From contig BDSL01000066.1 of the NCBI GenBank assembly GCA_003116995.1, forward strand, positions 434,001 through 498,000: a stretch of DNA of 64,000 nt, in the 5' to 3' direction. Of this stretch, positions 42,430-53,355 are shown piece after piece (the first letter of the stretch is position 1; each line of letters begins with the position of its first letter). The notes under the pieces were generated by a model, which was not told the origin of the DNA, searched no databases, and was given only the letters and a program-made list of their open reading frames with translations. Position numbers and translations under genes: made by a program. The DNA is from Yamagishiella unicocca. Taxonomy: Eukaryota > Chlorophyta > Chlorophyceae > Chlamydomonadales > Volvocaceae.

Positions 42430-44281
42430 GGAGGGGGGTAAACGAGGGCCTTACGCGGGGCTCTAAAAGGTGCTAGGTGCACATCAGCATGTCGCCAGTC
42501 GCGAGAGCCTCGCGAAAGTGCCGTCAGTTTGCGTGTGCGTCAATGCAAATGGCCCCGGTTGCGGAGCCACGTACGTACCAATTGCGTGACCGCCCATGGC
42601 GTGCATGGTACGGCTACTAACAGCATGTGCGGCATTCTGTACGACAAGATGGATGCATCCAACCAACCGACGGACCGTTAGGCCGGCGCCGCGGCCCTGT
42701 GTTTGTTGTTCGCTCGGGGCCCAGACCATGTAAACCACACCATGGGTCGATCGACCTGCCGAAAGCCGCCGGGCGGCGCGGAAAACCCAAGTTCAGGCGC
42801 ATGGCAGCAGACCCACACCTCAACAAACCACGACGGACAACAACCTACCGCCTCTGCCCCCTCGAGGTGGCGTCCACACTTGCATTGCATCACCCACGTT
42901 GCTCTCCCGGCCCCGCAGCGTCAGGCGCTGCCGGTGCCGAGCTCAGGCACGGCGCGTCGAAGCAGAGGCTGACCACGAGCGGCCAGAAGTCAGATCCGCG
43001 GCGGTGGAGGCGGCGCGGAGTCGTTTGGCGTCGCTTGACACAAGCTTGATACCCGCACGATTGGATGCAGCCCTGGCGCCGCCTACGCGTGGCACGCGTG
43101 GCACACCATACCTCGATTGACGTGTACCACCGCACAGCGACCGTTGCGCCCAACCGAAAGCCTCCGCCAACCGCCAACCGTCCAACAACCGCCGCCCTGA
43201 ATCCGGCCGTCGCCGGAGTAAATGTCGACTGCCCCCCATACACACAAGCACAGGCAAGCGAGCCAGGGGTCGGTCGTCGCCCGCCACATCCCCGCCATCT
43301 TCCCGCAAGGAACGGTGCGGACACGCCGCCGCGAACACCTCACCCTTCCTCACAAATGCGATTAATATGACAAAGCAATGCTGCGAAAGCCGGGATGCTG
43401 CACGTCTGGCCTTTCCATCCGGGCCACATCGCCGGTGCAGAAGCCGACGAAACAGGGGGACCCTCCCCCTCCCCCTAGCGCCCACCTGCATGCATCGCGC
43501 TATCCAAGACAGTCAGCGCGCGCAGCCCGTGTGTCAGATGAGGCCAAATACAGGGACTTGACGAACAGGCCTTAGGGGCGCCACCACCATCTACGTTCCA
43601 CAATGCCGATTTCCGACTCCCCGCCTGCTGCATGCACGTGTAGGTAGCGAGCCTCGGCACCTACCGGGCTGACCCCGAGAGGTTTACCGGGCAGGGTGCG
43701 CCGGCCAGATGCATGCACGGCACTCCACGCACCGCATCGCGTGCGGAACACGATGTACGACAGCCCGGGGCGCGGGGACCCTACTCTGCACACAGCTGTG
43801 CCGCGTTCCAAACCAGCAGCCTCACGAGCGGACTGACGCGCGCTCAAACAGATTAGCGTCGTCCATTGAATTCCAAAGGCCGCCCGCGTTTCGGTTGCAG
43901 CACAGATTCGTACGCTACCAGGTGGCCCTCCAACCGTCTGTCTGGAAACCATATCATGAATGGCAACTCTAGGATAAAGGGCGACGCTTCGCCTTCGTGT
44001 CCGCCACGAGAAAAGCTACTGGCCCCTCCTGAACATCTCGTGCTCTCCCCTCACCCCCCAAGAACACACACATGCACACCCCAGCGGAATTTCCGCTCTA
44101 TCCCCTCCCCACACACACAGACACACCTTGTGATCGCAATCGCAGAGCCCATCATCGCGTCAATTCATACTGCGGGAAACAAGTCGAAGTGTCTCCAAGG
44201 GGGCGACACCTTGCTCTTCAGTAGGCATGTTCTCCACACACTTTAGTGCAGCGAGGCAGCGATGGTGGTTATCCCCCCGCG

Positions 44282-44358
44282 CATCCATTGGCGGTTGCCC
44301 ATCCATTGGCGGTTGCCTATTCATTGGCGGTTGCCCATCCATTGGCGGTTACCCATCC
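44282..44358. repeat. Tandem repeat, 18 bp x 4.3
   Basis: 'catccattggcggttgcc' units with one variant. Because 18 is a multiple of 3, the minus strand reads a PPMDGQ-type peptide repeat in an otherwise unassigned frame. Confidence 0.9.
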
Positions 44359-45255
44359 AGCGCACGGAGCTGGTTGCGTCCTACATCCTCAGTGAGGATT
44401 CCTCACACAACCTGCTTCCATCTGCTCTAGCTGGTGGCGCTGCTGCTACCACTGCGGCGCAGCAGGCCCCATGTGTCTCCCATCATGCAAGCATCTTACC
44501 TACCAGCATCAACCCACGCCATTTCCCCCTCTCCGTACCAACCACTAACCATACGCCATATCGTCATTGATCCATGACAAACACAACGGGCTTGCAGCTC
44601 CCGCGCGCGGTGGCCACTGCATCCCACCGCACTGCCCCATTCAGCGGTTCACCCTCCACCGCTGCCGCCCGATTTCTTATTTCGCAACCCCCCTGCTCAT
44701 CCCACCCCTGCCCCGCTGGCGTCCGCGTCCTGCCCACGCAAAACCCTTGTTCGGGCCCCTGCCGCACCCCTGGGGGACCGACGACACAACCCACCGGGGC
44801 CCCCTCCAGGCTTCAGGCCAGCAGGAGGCCCTATGAGGAGCCCAGACCAGCAGCACTGCCGGCACCGCACCTGCGTCACAACAGCTGCCTGGCCGGCCCT
44901 CCCGGAACAACCCTATTCTCAGCTAGTCCGGAAGGTATAAGGGCCCCCGCGCACGGCCCCGGTTTGCCACCCGTGCTTGTGGATGCCGCCCGCCGCCGCC
45001 GAAGCCGCAGCAGCAGCTGCAGCTGCTGCAGCTGCAGGGGAACCACCGCAGAATCGCAGGTCAAGACGTTGACGCACGATCGTGAACCGACGCACGTCTC
45101 CCCTTTTGGCGTCCCTTGCAATGCGTTGCATATCGCATGTACGATTTGCAAACAAGCCGTGGCCAGCCTCCAAACGACTGGTGATGGCCGACAGCCCGAC
45201 TGCAGAGGCTTCTCCTGGACCTGTCGCATCTCGATGAGCATGGAGCCCTTGGCTT

Positions 45256-47709
45256 CTAGAGCTGCGGCAGCGGACCCGCCAGAAGCATGCTCCTGCGGCT
45301 GGGAACGGAGACATGCCGGCCGTCCGCGGCCGATGGTGGGACGTACGTGCCTTGCTGCGCGTTGGGGCTGATGCTAGCCGATCCGGTGGGGGAGATCACA
45401 GGCGTGCCGGACATCGACCTGAAGCCCCCGGAATTGGTGTTATGGTGGCCGTTGTTGTTGCCGGCTGACGTGGGCTGCAGCGCGTGTGCACCGCTGGTCA
45501 GGCTGGCGCTGCGGCTGACGATCAAGGGCGAGGGCGCTCCGGTCGACCGCTGCATCCCGCTGGAGGCGAGGGCGCTGGTGCGGAGCGCAGTGTTGGACAG
45601 TGAGGCTCGCGACAAGGGGCGGGCGGGCACCTGGCCGGGCGCAAACGTCATGCTGCTAAGAGCGCCCTGGCTGAGTGCGGTCTCGAGGGTTGGGGTGGCG
45701 GAGTCCGTCTGAGGCTGCTGGTGGGTGTTGTGCGCTTGGAAGATGCTGCGGAGGTTGCGGTTGGGTTGGTTGGGTTGGTTGGGGGAACGGGTCGAAAGGG
45801 ATGGGCGGAAAGGTGGGGCCCCAATCCACTGACAGAAGGTCCACTGACAGCGGGATTGCGTCCCCCCCGCTGACGCCGTACGGATTTCACGCCCCCTCCT
45901 GACGCCGCCGCGTTGGACGCAACCGCTAGTGCACCCAAGTCGACGGACAAACACTCCAGGAAGGCCCCGCCACCCGCCCAGCAGCCGTGTCTGTCTCACC
46001 CCTTGAGGATCTTCATGAAGCGCCCGCTGCTGCCATTGCTGGAAGTCGTGTGGATGAGGGGGCCCTTGGCGCCGCCTCCGGCTACAGCCAGCCCGAAGCC
46101 CTCCCCGGAGCCGTCTGCGGAGTCGCCGCGCAACTGACTGGCGGACAGGTGGTTGACGGTTGGGGTCGCGGAGCCGCTGTACGCCAGGGCGGAGGGGCGC
46201 CTGCCTTGCATGTACTGGGGCCCGATGAAGTCATGGGCCTCGGTGCTGGAGGCTCGCCGGGAGCCCTGGCCGCCGCCGGCACCGACATCCGTCAACACCG
46301 GCCGGCGGAAGGTGCCGTTCCCCCTGCCCTCGGTCCAGGATTTGCCGCTCTGCATGCTCGCCCGCACGCGGCTGAAAGAGGGGGAGCGCTGTGCAGTCGT
46401 GGGGGTGGACGGCATACCGAGCGGCGAGCCCAGGTTGCCGCCGCCGAAAAAGGTGGAGCCATCGAAGGTGACGACTGAGGAGCGACGCTTTTCGGACATG
46501 CACTTGGTGAGGGCCATCGGGGGCGCCTGGAGCGAGGTGGGGGAGGGTAGGTTTCGAAGAAGACCCGTGGATGCCCGAAAAAACCGTTTAGGACAGGCGT
46601 TTTGAGATGCATGCTGGAGAACTGGGCTGGGGATATTTAAGCCGAAGGTCGTAATATGACCGTTGGCGGCGGGGGTGGGTGGGACGGTGCGTGCGGTGAG
46701 TGGAGGAAAAGGCGGAGGGAAGGGGGGGAGGAGGGAAGGAGGGGAGGAGGGAAGGAGGGGAGGAGGGAAGGAGGGGAGGAGGGAAGAAGGGGGACGGGGC
46801 AAGCGGCGCCGGCCGCATCGCGAGCCTGCTCCTCTGCGAGGCTCGCTCAACATAACGAGAATCCGATATAGCGGTGGTAGCAACGGACTGTGGCGATGCC
46901 TAAGCTTTAAGTGTTAATTTACCGTGTGTAATTTTCGCAAAAAGGAACATGAAAGTGGAGTCCCAGACCAGCCGTGTGTGTGCGTGGCGCTTAAATTAGA
47001 GCTAGGGCGCGAATCTCTACGGAAAATGAGCAAGCCCCGTGTAGGAGGCGGAGGAGAGGCGGTGCGTGTGCGCATGTGGCCGGAGCTGCCGTCGCACACC
47101 CTTCCGATGCGTAGCAGCACATATGCCTGGAACCAGCACTGGCGCAACGACAGAAGAACCGCTTGCAAGCGCACGATGCGCACTTACGCGTTGCTCCACC
47201 TCCTCCTCCTCCTCCTCCCCCTCCTCCTCCTCCTCCGGGTCGTCAACGTCCTCCTGCCCCTGCTCTTCCTCGCCCGATGAGATGTCAGGTAGTGGTTGCA
47301 CGGCCGCAAAATGAGACGTCGTGAATGCACCGGACGGTGCCTCGGTACTAAACTCCTGGGCCGATGCTTGCTGGGAAGAAGCGAGCAGAGCCTCCAACTC
47401 AGCCATTAGTGCGTTGCTTCGGACCGCCTCCTCATGCAGTCCGGTAAGCAGCTGGTGGGTCTCCTTGATGACAAGACTGGCTCGGCGGTCCCTGCCTCGT
47501 CCAACGGGTACGCTCTGGGCTGCAAGGGCCCAGATGACGGTTGGGAATGATGGCGTACTTTAAAGAGCTGATACATGGTCAGGTTAACTTCTGTTTCGGA
47601 ACATAGGCTCACGCATGAGAGGCGCAATGTCTGTCACCGGCACCGAGTCGCGAGAGTTGCGGCAGGTCGACCTGACCAAACTCCAGCTGGCAGTGAACGC
47701 GCGCAACAT
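45256..47709 (-). CDS. Unrecognised coiled-coil/acidic protein, 4 exons, 481 residues
   Basis: Minus-strand exons: 47709-47613, 47519-47188, 46526-46000 and 45745-45256 (stop TAG). Phases match at all three junctions. I do not recognise the family. Exon 1 gives a basic, Ser/Arg-rich N-terminus. Residues about 49-95 (SLVIKETHQLLTGLHEEAV, then ALMAELEALL) look like a coiled coil. Residues about 111-143 are almost all Glu/Asp (EEEEEGEEEEEEVEQ). The C-terminal 340 residues are Ser/Thr/Gly/Asn-rich and probably disordered. Five R-R-x-S motifs (RRAS, RRSS, RRAS, RRPS, SRRS context) suggest phosphorylation by a basophilic kinase such as PKA. The 3' end is the least certain part. Just past the stop another frame reads ALEAKGSMLIEMRQVQEKPL, which may be a further or alternative exon. 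Confidence 0.6.
46550..46655 (+). repeat. Intron-resident repeat C, long copy, in intron 2 of the 481-residue gene
   Basis: Blocks: 'gtttcgaagaagacccgtgg', 'aaaaaaccgtttaggacagg', 'cgttttgagatgcatgctgg', 'agaactgggctggggata' and 'gccgaaggtcgtaata'. This is the best match to the reversed copy at 61254-61360 in a different gene. Confidence 0.88.
46715..46792. repeat. Purine microsatellite in intron 2 of the 481-residue gene
   Basis: Repeated 'ggaggagggaaggagg' units. It is all purine on plus, so the minus-strand transcript has a long pyrimidine tract. Confidence 0.85.
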
Positions 47710-48153
47710 TCACACTAGAGGGTTAGCCGCGGTGCTGCAGCTGACGGCTTGTGGAGCGGATAGCATGGAGCCTGCTCACGGATATCGTAACAGGTAGTAG
47801 CGCACCTGGGCCAAGGGTACTGGCTTGCTCTATACCAATAACATTGGCCGCCATGTGCGTGGCCATCTCCGACCTTGTGAACTCGGCTATGGGCAATAAA
47901 CGTACAACGTCAGAGGCGGATGTCATATACCCAGGCGCATATATGAAGGGCTGGTACCCAATTCAGTTTTACGATAGTAAGTGTTCGATAACCCTGCGGG
48001 TTCCGTATGTTTGCCGACGGATACGTAACTCGTACAGCAGGCCTTCTCAGGTTGTATCGCAGGCTCGCAGTAAGGTTAATATGGTTACCATAACGCACAC
48101 TATGAACCACTGTACTTGATGCACTTTGGAACTACAACCCAAGTAATGCTAAT

Positions 48154-48221
48154 GTCGCTGACACGCCAGAGCCAGTGACAGCATAAAGTCGCTGACACGC
48201 CAGAGCCAGTGACAGCATAAC
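48154..48221. repeat. Tandem repeat, 34 bp x 2
   Basis: Two units of 'gtcgctgacacgccagagcc' followed by 'agtgacagcataa'. Confidence 0.9.
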
Positions 48222-48295
48222 CCAAACACCTCACTCGGACAGTCGGAAAACTTGCAAAACCATTACAAAGCATGCATTGATATATTTACAGTCAG

Positions 48296-48350
48296 ATTTG
48301 CAGTGTCCTCAAGCCCCGGCGAACCCAGGACACGAAGCAGGGGCCATTGT
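48296..48350 (-). repeat. Repeat family A terminus
   Basis: 'ttgcagtgtcctcaagcccc', then 'ggcgaacccaggac' and 'ggggcc'. Faces the forward copy at 49003-49125. Confidence 0.55.
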
Positions 48351-49002
48351 CCATGAAGGCCGCCCTGGGTGTCTGATGCTAAGCCCAAAACTACATGGTA
48401 CATCTTTTATCCGTATTGTGATTATAGATATTATGATATAAGTGCGATAAATGTGTTGACGATGCGAGCCAGCTTGTGTAGTCACCGGTTTGGAGTTGGT
48501 CCGGCGAGCTCCCAATGAATGAACGTGTGGTGAATACATTACAAACTTGACGTGCTATATACACATATGTGTTGTGTTTTCAAGCAAAGTTAGGCGCATG
48601 GCGCTCGCGTATTGGTGAGCCTGCATAGTAAGCTGCGTCACCGCACAACCCGCAGTGCCCTGGACAAAGCATGTTTGCGTAGCAATGATACAGTATCGCC
48701 TGCGTTGCATGTGCGATCACGGACTGCTCGGCATCACGTCATTACTCGTCACCCGCAAGCAAGCGCTGCTCAGCCCCTTCCACACATTCATGAGCAAATT
48801 CAATGGCCTTTCATGTATTATAGAATGATGCAGCTGTGTTGGCTCGAGCGAGTTGACTACGAATGACTACGACATGCTCCTCACACTACGCATCTTTCTA
48901 TTATTAAACCCGCAGCACACTTTAGGCAAGCATGACTTTAGCACCCGAAATCCTATGATAAGCGAGCCGTATTTTTATATTTTTATATCAGATAAGGCCT
49001 TT

Positions 49003-49125
49003 CCTGTGCCCTTCGGGGCGTCTGCTGGATTGAGCCCCGTCTCTCATATGGTGAGGCCACGGACATGGGCCGGGTTCTTCTTGTTCCGGGCTCTCCCGGG
49101 CTTGAGTACTTAAAGGCATTACAGT
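49003..49125 (+). repeat. Repeat family A end, forward
   Basis: 'tgcccttcggggcgtctgct', 'tcatatggtgaggccacgga' and 'ctctcccgggcttgag'. This is the same block order as 140-430 and 50866-51001. Confidence 0.65.
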
Positions 49126-49404
49126 TTTCCTGTAAGAAGTCGCAGAGTTGCAGTGCAAGTCGTCAGGGGCCTGCTGGACACAAACGTACTGCGCGCGCAG
49201 CGCTGCGGCCCCACGAGCACGGCGGGCTACCAAGCGTGCAGCCATCAATTCATAACAAGATTTCGTGTCTCGTGCCGCCTGCCGTAAAATACCGGTTGCA
49301 TGTTAACCTCATTACTGCCGGTATGCGACATCGCAGTACTGCGCAGTACCGTTCCTACCGGGTCGCGACGACGACAGGGTCACACACTGCATCCGTTCCA
49401 GACA

Positions 49405-50255
49405 TGTTACATCTCAATTATGGAGCGTATGCATTTAATTATTATACGATAGGAAAAGAGGAGGGGGCCCATACCGAGACCTCACCGTACGAGAAGCCGG
49501 CCTTGACCTCCTGCCTCCAGAGATACTGGGACGACAGGAAATCCCGCCGCACCCAAGAGGCTGGGGACCCAAAAATAAATAACAACCCAGGCACCCCAAG
49601 GTCCACCGCAGGAAAAACAGCGGGAACAGACAGCGTGGACCGACGGGTTGGGGCCAGGCGCACCCAGCAACACGCAAACAGCAGCCAAGACGCAACAGCA
49701 CAGAAAACCGACGTTACGGCCGCGAGACGCCTCAGAACGAAACGCGCAACCCGTACGAAACAGCTGGAAAGGGGGACAACAAGAAGCCCGGGGAAAGCAG
49801 CCCAAACAGGGAGTCGGGGCAGGGGGACGAACCTAGAAGAGGCACAACCAACACGAACGGACCAACCACCGCGTGAACAAGCAAAAGGAATAGGAGTACA
49901 AAGGGCATTCCAGAAAAGCAGGCAAGACACCGCAGACAGCCCCCCACAGGGACAAACCGCACTGGAGAATAAACAAAACAAGCCACCGAAGGCACCACTG
50001 GAGAATAAACAAAACAAGCCACCGAAGGCACCAAATAAAGCAAGGCATCAGACAGGTGGACAAGCGGCCCACGGAGCGCGCAAGGCAGGAGCAGATCAGG
50101 CCCCAGGGTTTAGACAGCACACCGCAAGCGACCCCCAACCCGTGTGGATGGGGGAACCACACGGAGGAACGTATGGGCGGCCTCGTCAGCGGCCCACCCG
50201 GCCCGCGGCGCATCTAGCTTGAGCAAAAACCCACAAGCGGGCCCAGAAAATCAGT
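49405..50255 (-). repeat. Dispersed repeat family A, long copy
   Basis: Aligned along most of its length with 972-1750, in the same orientation. It contains an internal tandem duplication of 36 bp at about 49964-50034 ('gagaataaacaaaacaagcc' units). An open frame runs across the whole copy on plus, and a stretch (RGTNLE..., QRAFQ.SRQDTAD) is similar to the same frame of the other copy. The minus strand is also open, so coding is doubtful. Confidence 0.65.
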
Positions 50256-50639
50256 AACCGCGGTCGACTGCACGCGAGCGCACGGCCCCAGCCCACATAG
50301 GCCAAGCATCGCCGCGTGGAACAGCCCGGAGCGTGCAAGGGCCGAGGTCAATCGCTGTGAGAGCGGCCATCAGGGCGATAACATCTATCCCAAACAACAC
50401 AGCTTAAAGCTCGGGGGCCTTGAAGCATGCACAGCCCAACACGAGCCACGGCCGGACACCAGCGGCGGCAGCCATCGGCCGACCACGCAAGGCAGCCCGC
50501 AGCACCAACACGACCGCCCGATTGCCCAACCCGGGGGGAAGCACCACCGCAAGATGACATACGAGCACACGGGCCATTGCACGAGCAACATAATCGGGCG
50601 TCTTTTCAAGGGCGGGTGGTGGCCAAGGCCCGCCGGTCG

Positions 50640-51010
50640 GGGCTGCTGGCTGATCCCGCCGTTTTTGCCCGGCGGTGGGCAGTAGGGTGCCGGGGGAGTC
50701 CTTTTTCGTCGGGGCCCCGCCCTCTTGGGCACGGCGGAATGTCCTGCCGTATTACCCTGTGCCTTTAATAAGAGGCGTCTGCTGGCTCACCGCGGTGGCT
50801 TGTCATGCGATGCGGACGCGGTGTACGCCCTCCCGCTTATCCTGCGTGGGTTCGCACGGCGTCTCTGTGCTTCTCGAGGCTTTCTTGTGCCCTTGGGGGC
50901 GTCTGCTGGGTTCAGCTCCGGATCTCGGATAATGAGGCCACGGCTATGGGCCCCTCTTCTCGTCCTGGATTTGCCGGGGCTTGAGGGCACTGCAACATCT
51001 CATTCTAACA
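50640..51010 (+). repeat. Dispersed repeat family A, forward copy
   Basis: Matches the reverse complement of 972-1110 closely. Shared blocks are 'tctcgaggctttcttgtgcc', 'gggggcgtctgctgggttca' and 'gcttgagggcactgcaacat'. It lies head-to-head with the 49405-50255 copy. Confidence 0.65.
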
Positions 51011-51340
51011 GGGCAGTGCCGGATTGATGTAGGCGAGGGGACAGCGGGTCCGGCACCAGTCCCAGGATGCTTGCTGTTGTTCTATCTGGCATATAAGACG
51101 ATGTTGTTTTATCGTCCTGCGTGCTGCCGTAATGTTGGTATCGATGCCGTATATCCAGGCATGTCGATGCTTCGGCGTACTAATATTGGCGCAGTAATCT
51201 GCGCGGCGCCCGCATGGACCGTACAGCCAAGCGATGGCTGTATGCAGACGCAGTTAGATTCCTGGGATTGCCTGGGCTTGAGGACACCTGAAGACACTGA
51301 TAATACTACGGGTCTGCTAGCTGTATGTCAGCCCCCGCCG

Positions 51341-51471
51341 TTGTATGGTGAGGCCCGGCATGGGCCCCTCTTCTTGTCCTGGGTTCGCCCAGGCTTGGGG
51401 ACACTGTAACTCCTCTATTATTACTACGGGGTTACAGTGTCCGCAAGCCCGGGCAAGCCCAGGACAAGAGG
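51341..51471. repeat. Family A tail-to-tail inverted repeat
   Basis: Arms 51367-51410 and 51431-51471 are near-perfect reverse complements (signature aacccaggacaagagg / cctcttcttgtcctgggtt; inner ends cactgtaac and gttacagtg) around a 20-base AT-rich spacer. Each arm equals the end of a family A element, so the motif behaves as a terminal inverted repeat. Confidence 0.8.
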
Positions 51472-51814
51472 TTGGGGGGCATCAACGACTACAATACGCG
51501 AATCACCTCATCTCATTAAAAAAAGTCTCATTATCGATACACGAATTTATGTCGCAAAAGCGGCTGCGAAACAAGTATGAATGGCGTCTCAGCATGCTAG
51601 TAATGGCTGCCTAGTCATGAGGTACGAACGCCCAGATGGTACATGAATGTGCGAAGCCCTGCGTATTCCCCAAGCAGCTAGCAGTTCGCAGAGCTTTGCA
51701 GACTCAGGAACGCGCGGGCACTTTTTTCCGCTCGTCGACTGGAACATAACTCCTGCTGCTTGCGTGATCGCTCGGCTCCAAGGGCTGCAACTGTCATGCC
51801 GGTAGCTCTTGTAG

Positions 51815-51886
51815 TCCAGGCCCTTGCCACATCCCGCAAAGGGAGCAGATTCCAGGCCCTTGCCACATCCCGCAAAGGGAGCAGAT
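51815..51886. repeat. Tandem repeat, 36 bp x 2
   Basis: Two exact units containing 'aggcccttgccacatcccgc'. Confidence 0.92.
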
Positions 51887-53355
51887 AGGGATACCTGCAT
51901 GGGATCGTGAACGTGACAGTCCTAATCTGGCCTGACCCTGCCTGACGACGGTGCCGGCGGCATCGGTATACAGCACGTCAGGCACCAACGCCCAAGCGCA
52001 CTGAGCACACAAGCACGCTCCGAAGCCGGCCCAAACCGGAAAGGATTTGCCACCGAGGCCGCTAGGACCTCCTCCAGGTCACCCGGCCGCTGCGAGCCGG
52101 AACAGCTCTGCCCCTCGCTGCCCAGTACGGCCCTCATCGGCATTCGGCGGCGACGAGGGAGCTTGAGTCAGCATGCCTTGACCGCGTGGAAAGGCGTCTG
52201 TTGCCGCCAGGGTGTCATGGCCAGCAGCTTGCTGCTTTGGGGCGCTGCAGCCGTTGAGCAGGACTCAGGACAAGAAAGAAATTTGGGTTCAAGCCAAAAT
52301 ACCCAGTACGACATTACCCTTACATTGCCACTTGATCCGTACTGCAGTACGGCGTTCGACGACTGCACGTTCCTGTATGTATTTGAGCCGGCGGCACTGC
52401 TGCCGCGGCCCAGTAAGATGCCCTCGGGTGGGCACGAGTAACGCACAATCGCGGCCAAGCAGAGCACATACACGGGCGATTTGAACGCTAATCGAATGCC
52501 TATGTCCATTTACCCACTCCCCCCCATCAAACACACACATACGCGAGTTCGATTATACCACTTCATGCACCAAGGCCGTGGCTAAGTGCCTAAGTACCTA
52601 GTGAGTCGTGACCACGTGCCATGCTCGTATGCGGAATTAGTAAGAACGATGCAAGAGTGGGCTGCTCAAAGGCCATTCGTACACAATCACGACTGATTCC
52701 AACAACAAGAAAGACAACTTCCAGGGGCTGCGAGTCAAGGCCCCTTCCTCCCAACCAGCAACCAACCTGCAGTTGTAAGGTGACCCGCAGGTGACCTGCA
52801 GCCTGTGCAGCTGTGCTCATACGTCATGGGTAATCAAGTACTGGTAAATTCTACCAATGCGTCAGACCTCCTTACGCGCCGAGTCCTGCAGCTACAGCAA
52901 GCCGGAGCAGCGCGGTTGCGCCCTGCACCTTGCAACAACCCACATGACTGGCCCAGCCAGCCAACCACTTAGCCAGTCACTTAGTCAGCCAACCCGGCGT
53001 GCCGAGTGCAACCGTACCGCAGCCTCCTCGCCCTTCGCCTCCTCACGAGCTCCCCTCACCTATCCCCCGTCCTCTGCCCCCCTCCGGCAGCGGCTACCCC
53101 TCTCACCCCCCCCCTCAACACGTCCCCAAGGAAGGCCGTTTGCACGACCCGGCCTCAACCCGCTTAACCGCCCAATCCACACGCAACGCTGTACATGTCG
53201 TCATCATGGCTACCCCCCGAACATCAATTTGACAACACATCCCGAACATGAATACCCCCCCCCCGCCCTTCCCCCCCGCCCTTCCCGCCGCCGTCCGTCC
53301 CGCTCGTCGACCGACCGCCGCCTGCACCCTGACGCCTCTCCCCCGGCCGGCCGCC

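Larger units (their letters stand above)
40943..45255. other. Gene-poor region upstream of HSP70
   Basis: Contains the HSP70 promoter at its left end. A TTTTAAAA-like stretch lies at 41147-41155 on the minus strand, about 205 bp above the ATG; no perfect heat-shock element was found. The middle (41600-42100) is AT-rich. Frames with some coding flavour occur at 42899-43120 (+), 43572-43952 (-) and 44160-44342 (-). They have no recognised family and no consistent exon partners, so none is called as a gene. Confidence 0.5.
47710..53355. other. Repeat-rich intergenic region
   Basis: About 5.6 kb between the 481-residue gene and SAXO. It contains several family A copies and small tandem duplications, listed separately. 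No conserved protein was recognised. A minus-strand frame at 51794-52012 reads a doubled CSLCGMWQGPG peptide created by the 36-bp duplication, with no other support. The 3' flank of SAXO lies just below 53356. Confidence 0.55.

Noticed and set aside
43572..43952. A 126-residue minus-strand ORF
   Set aside because: The length is within chance expectation for this GC content, and no motif or splice context supports it.
49065..50222. A 385-residue ORF as a possible gene
   Set aside because: It lies across a dispersed repeat, both strands are open, and there are no domain motifs. Kept only as a repeat observation.
51794..52143. A possible zinc-ribbon gene with doubled CSLCGMWQGPG on the minus strand
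   Set aside because: The doubling is simply the 36-bp tandem repeat read in frame. No other family feature, start or splice evidence was found.
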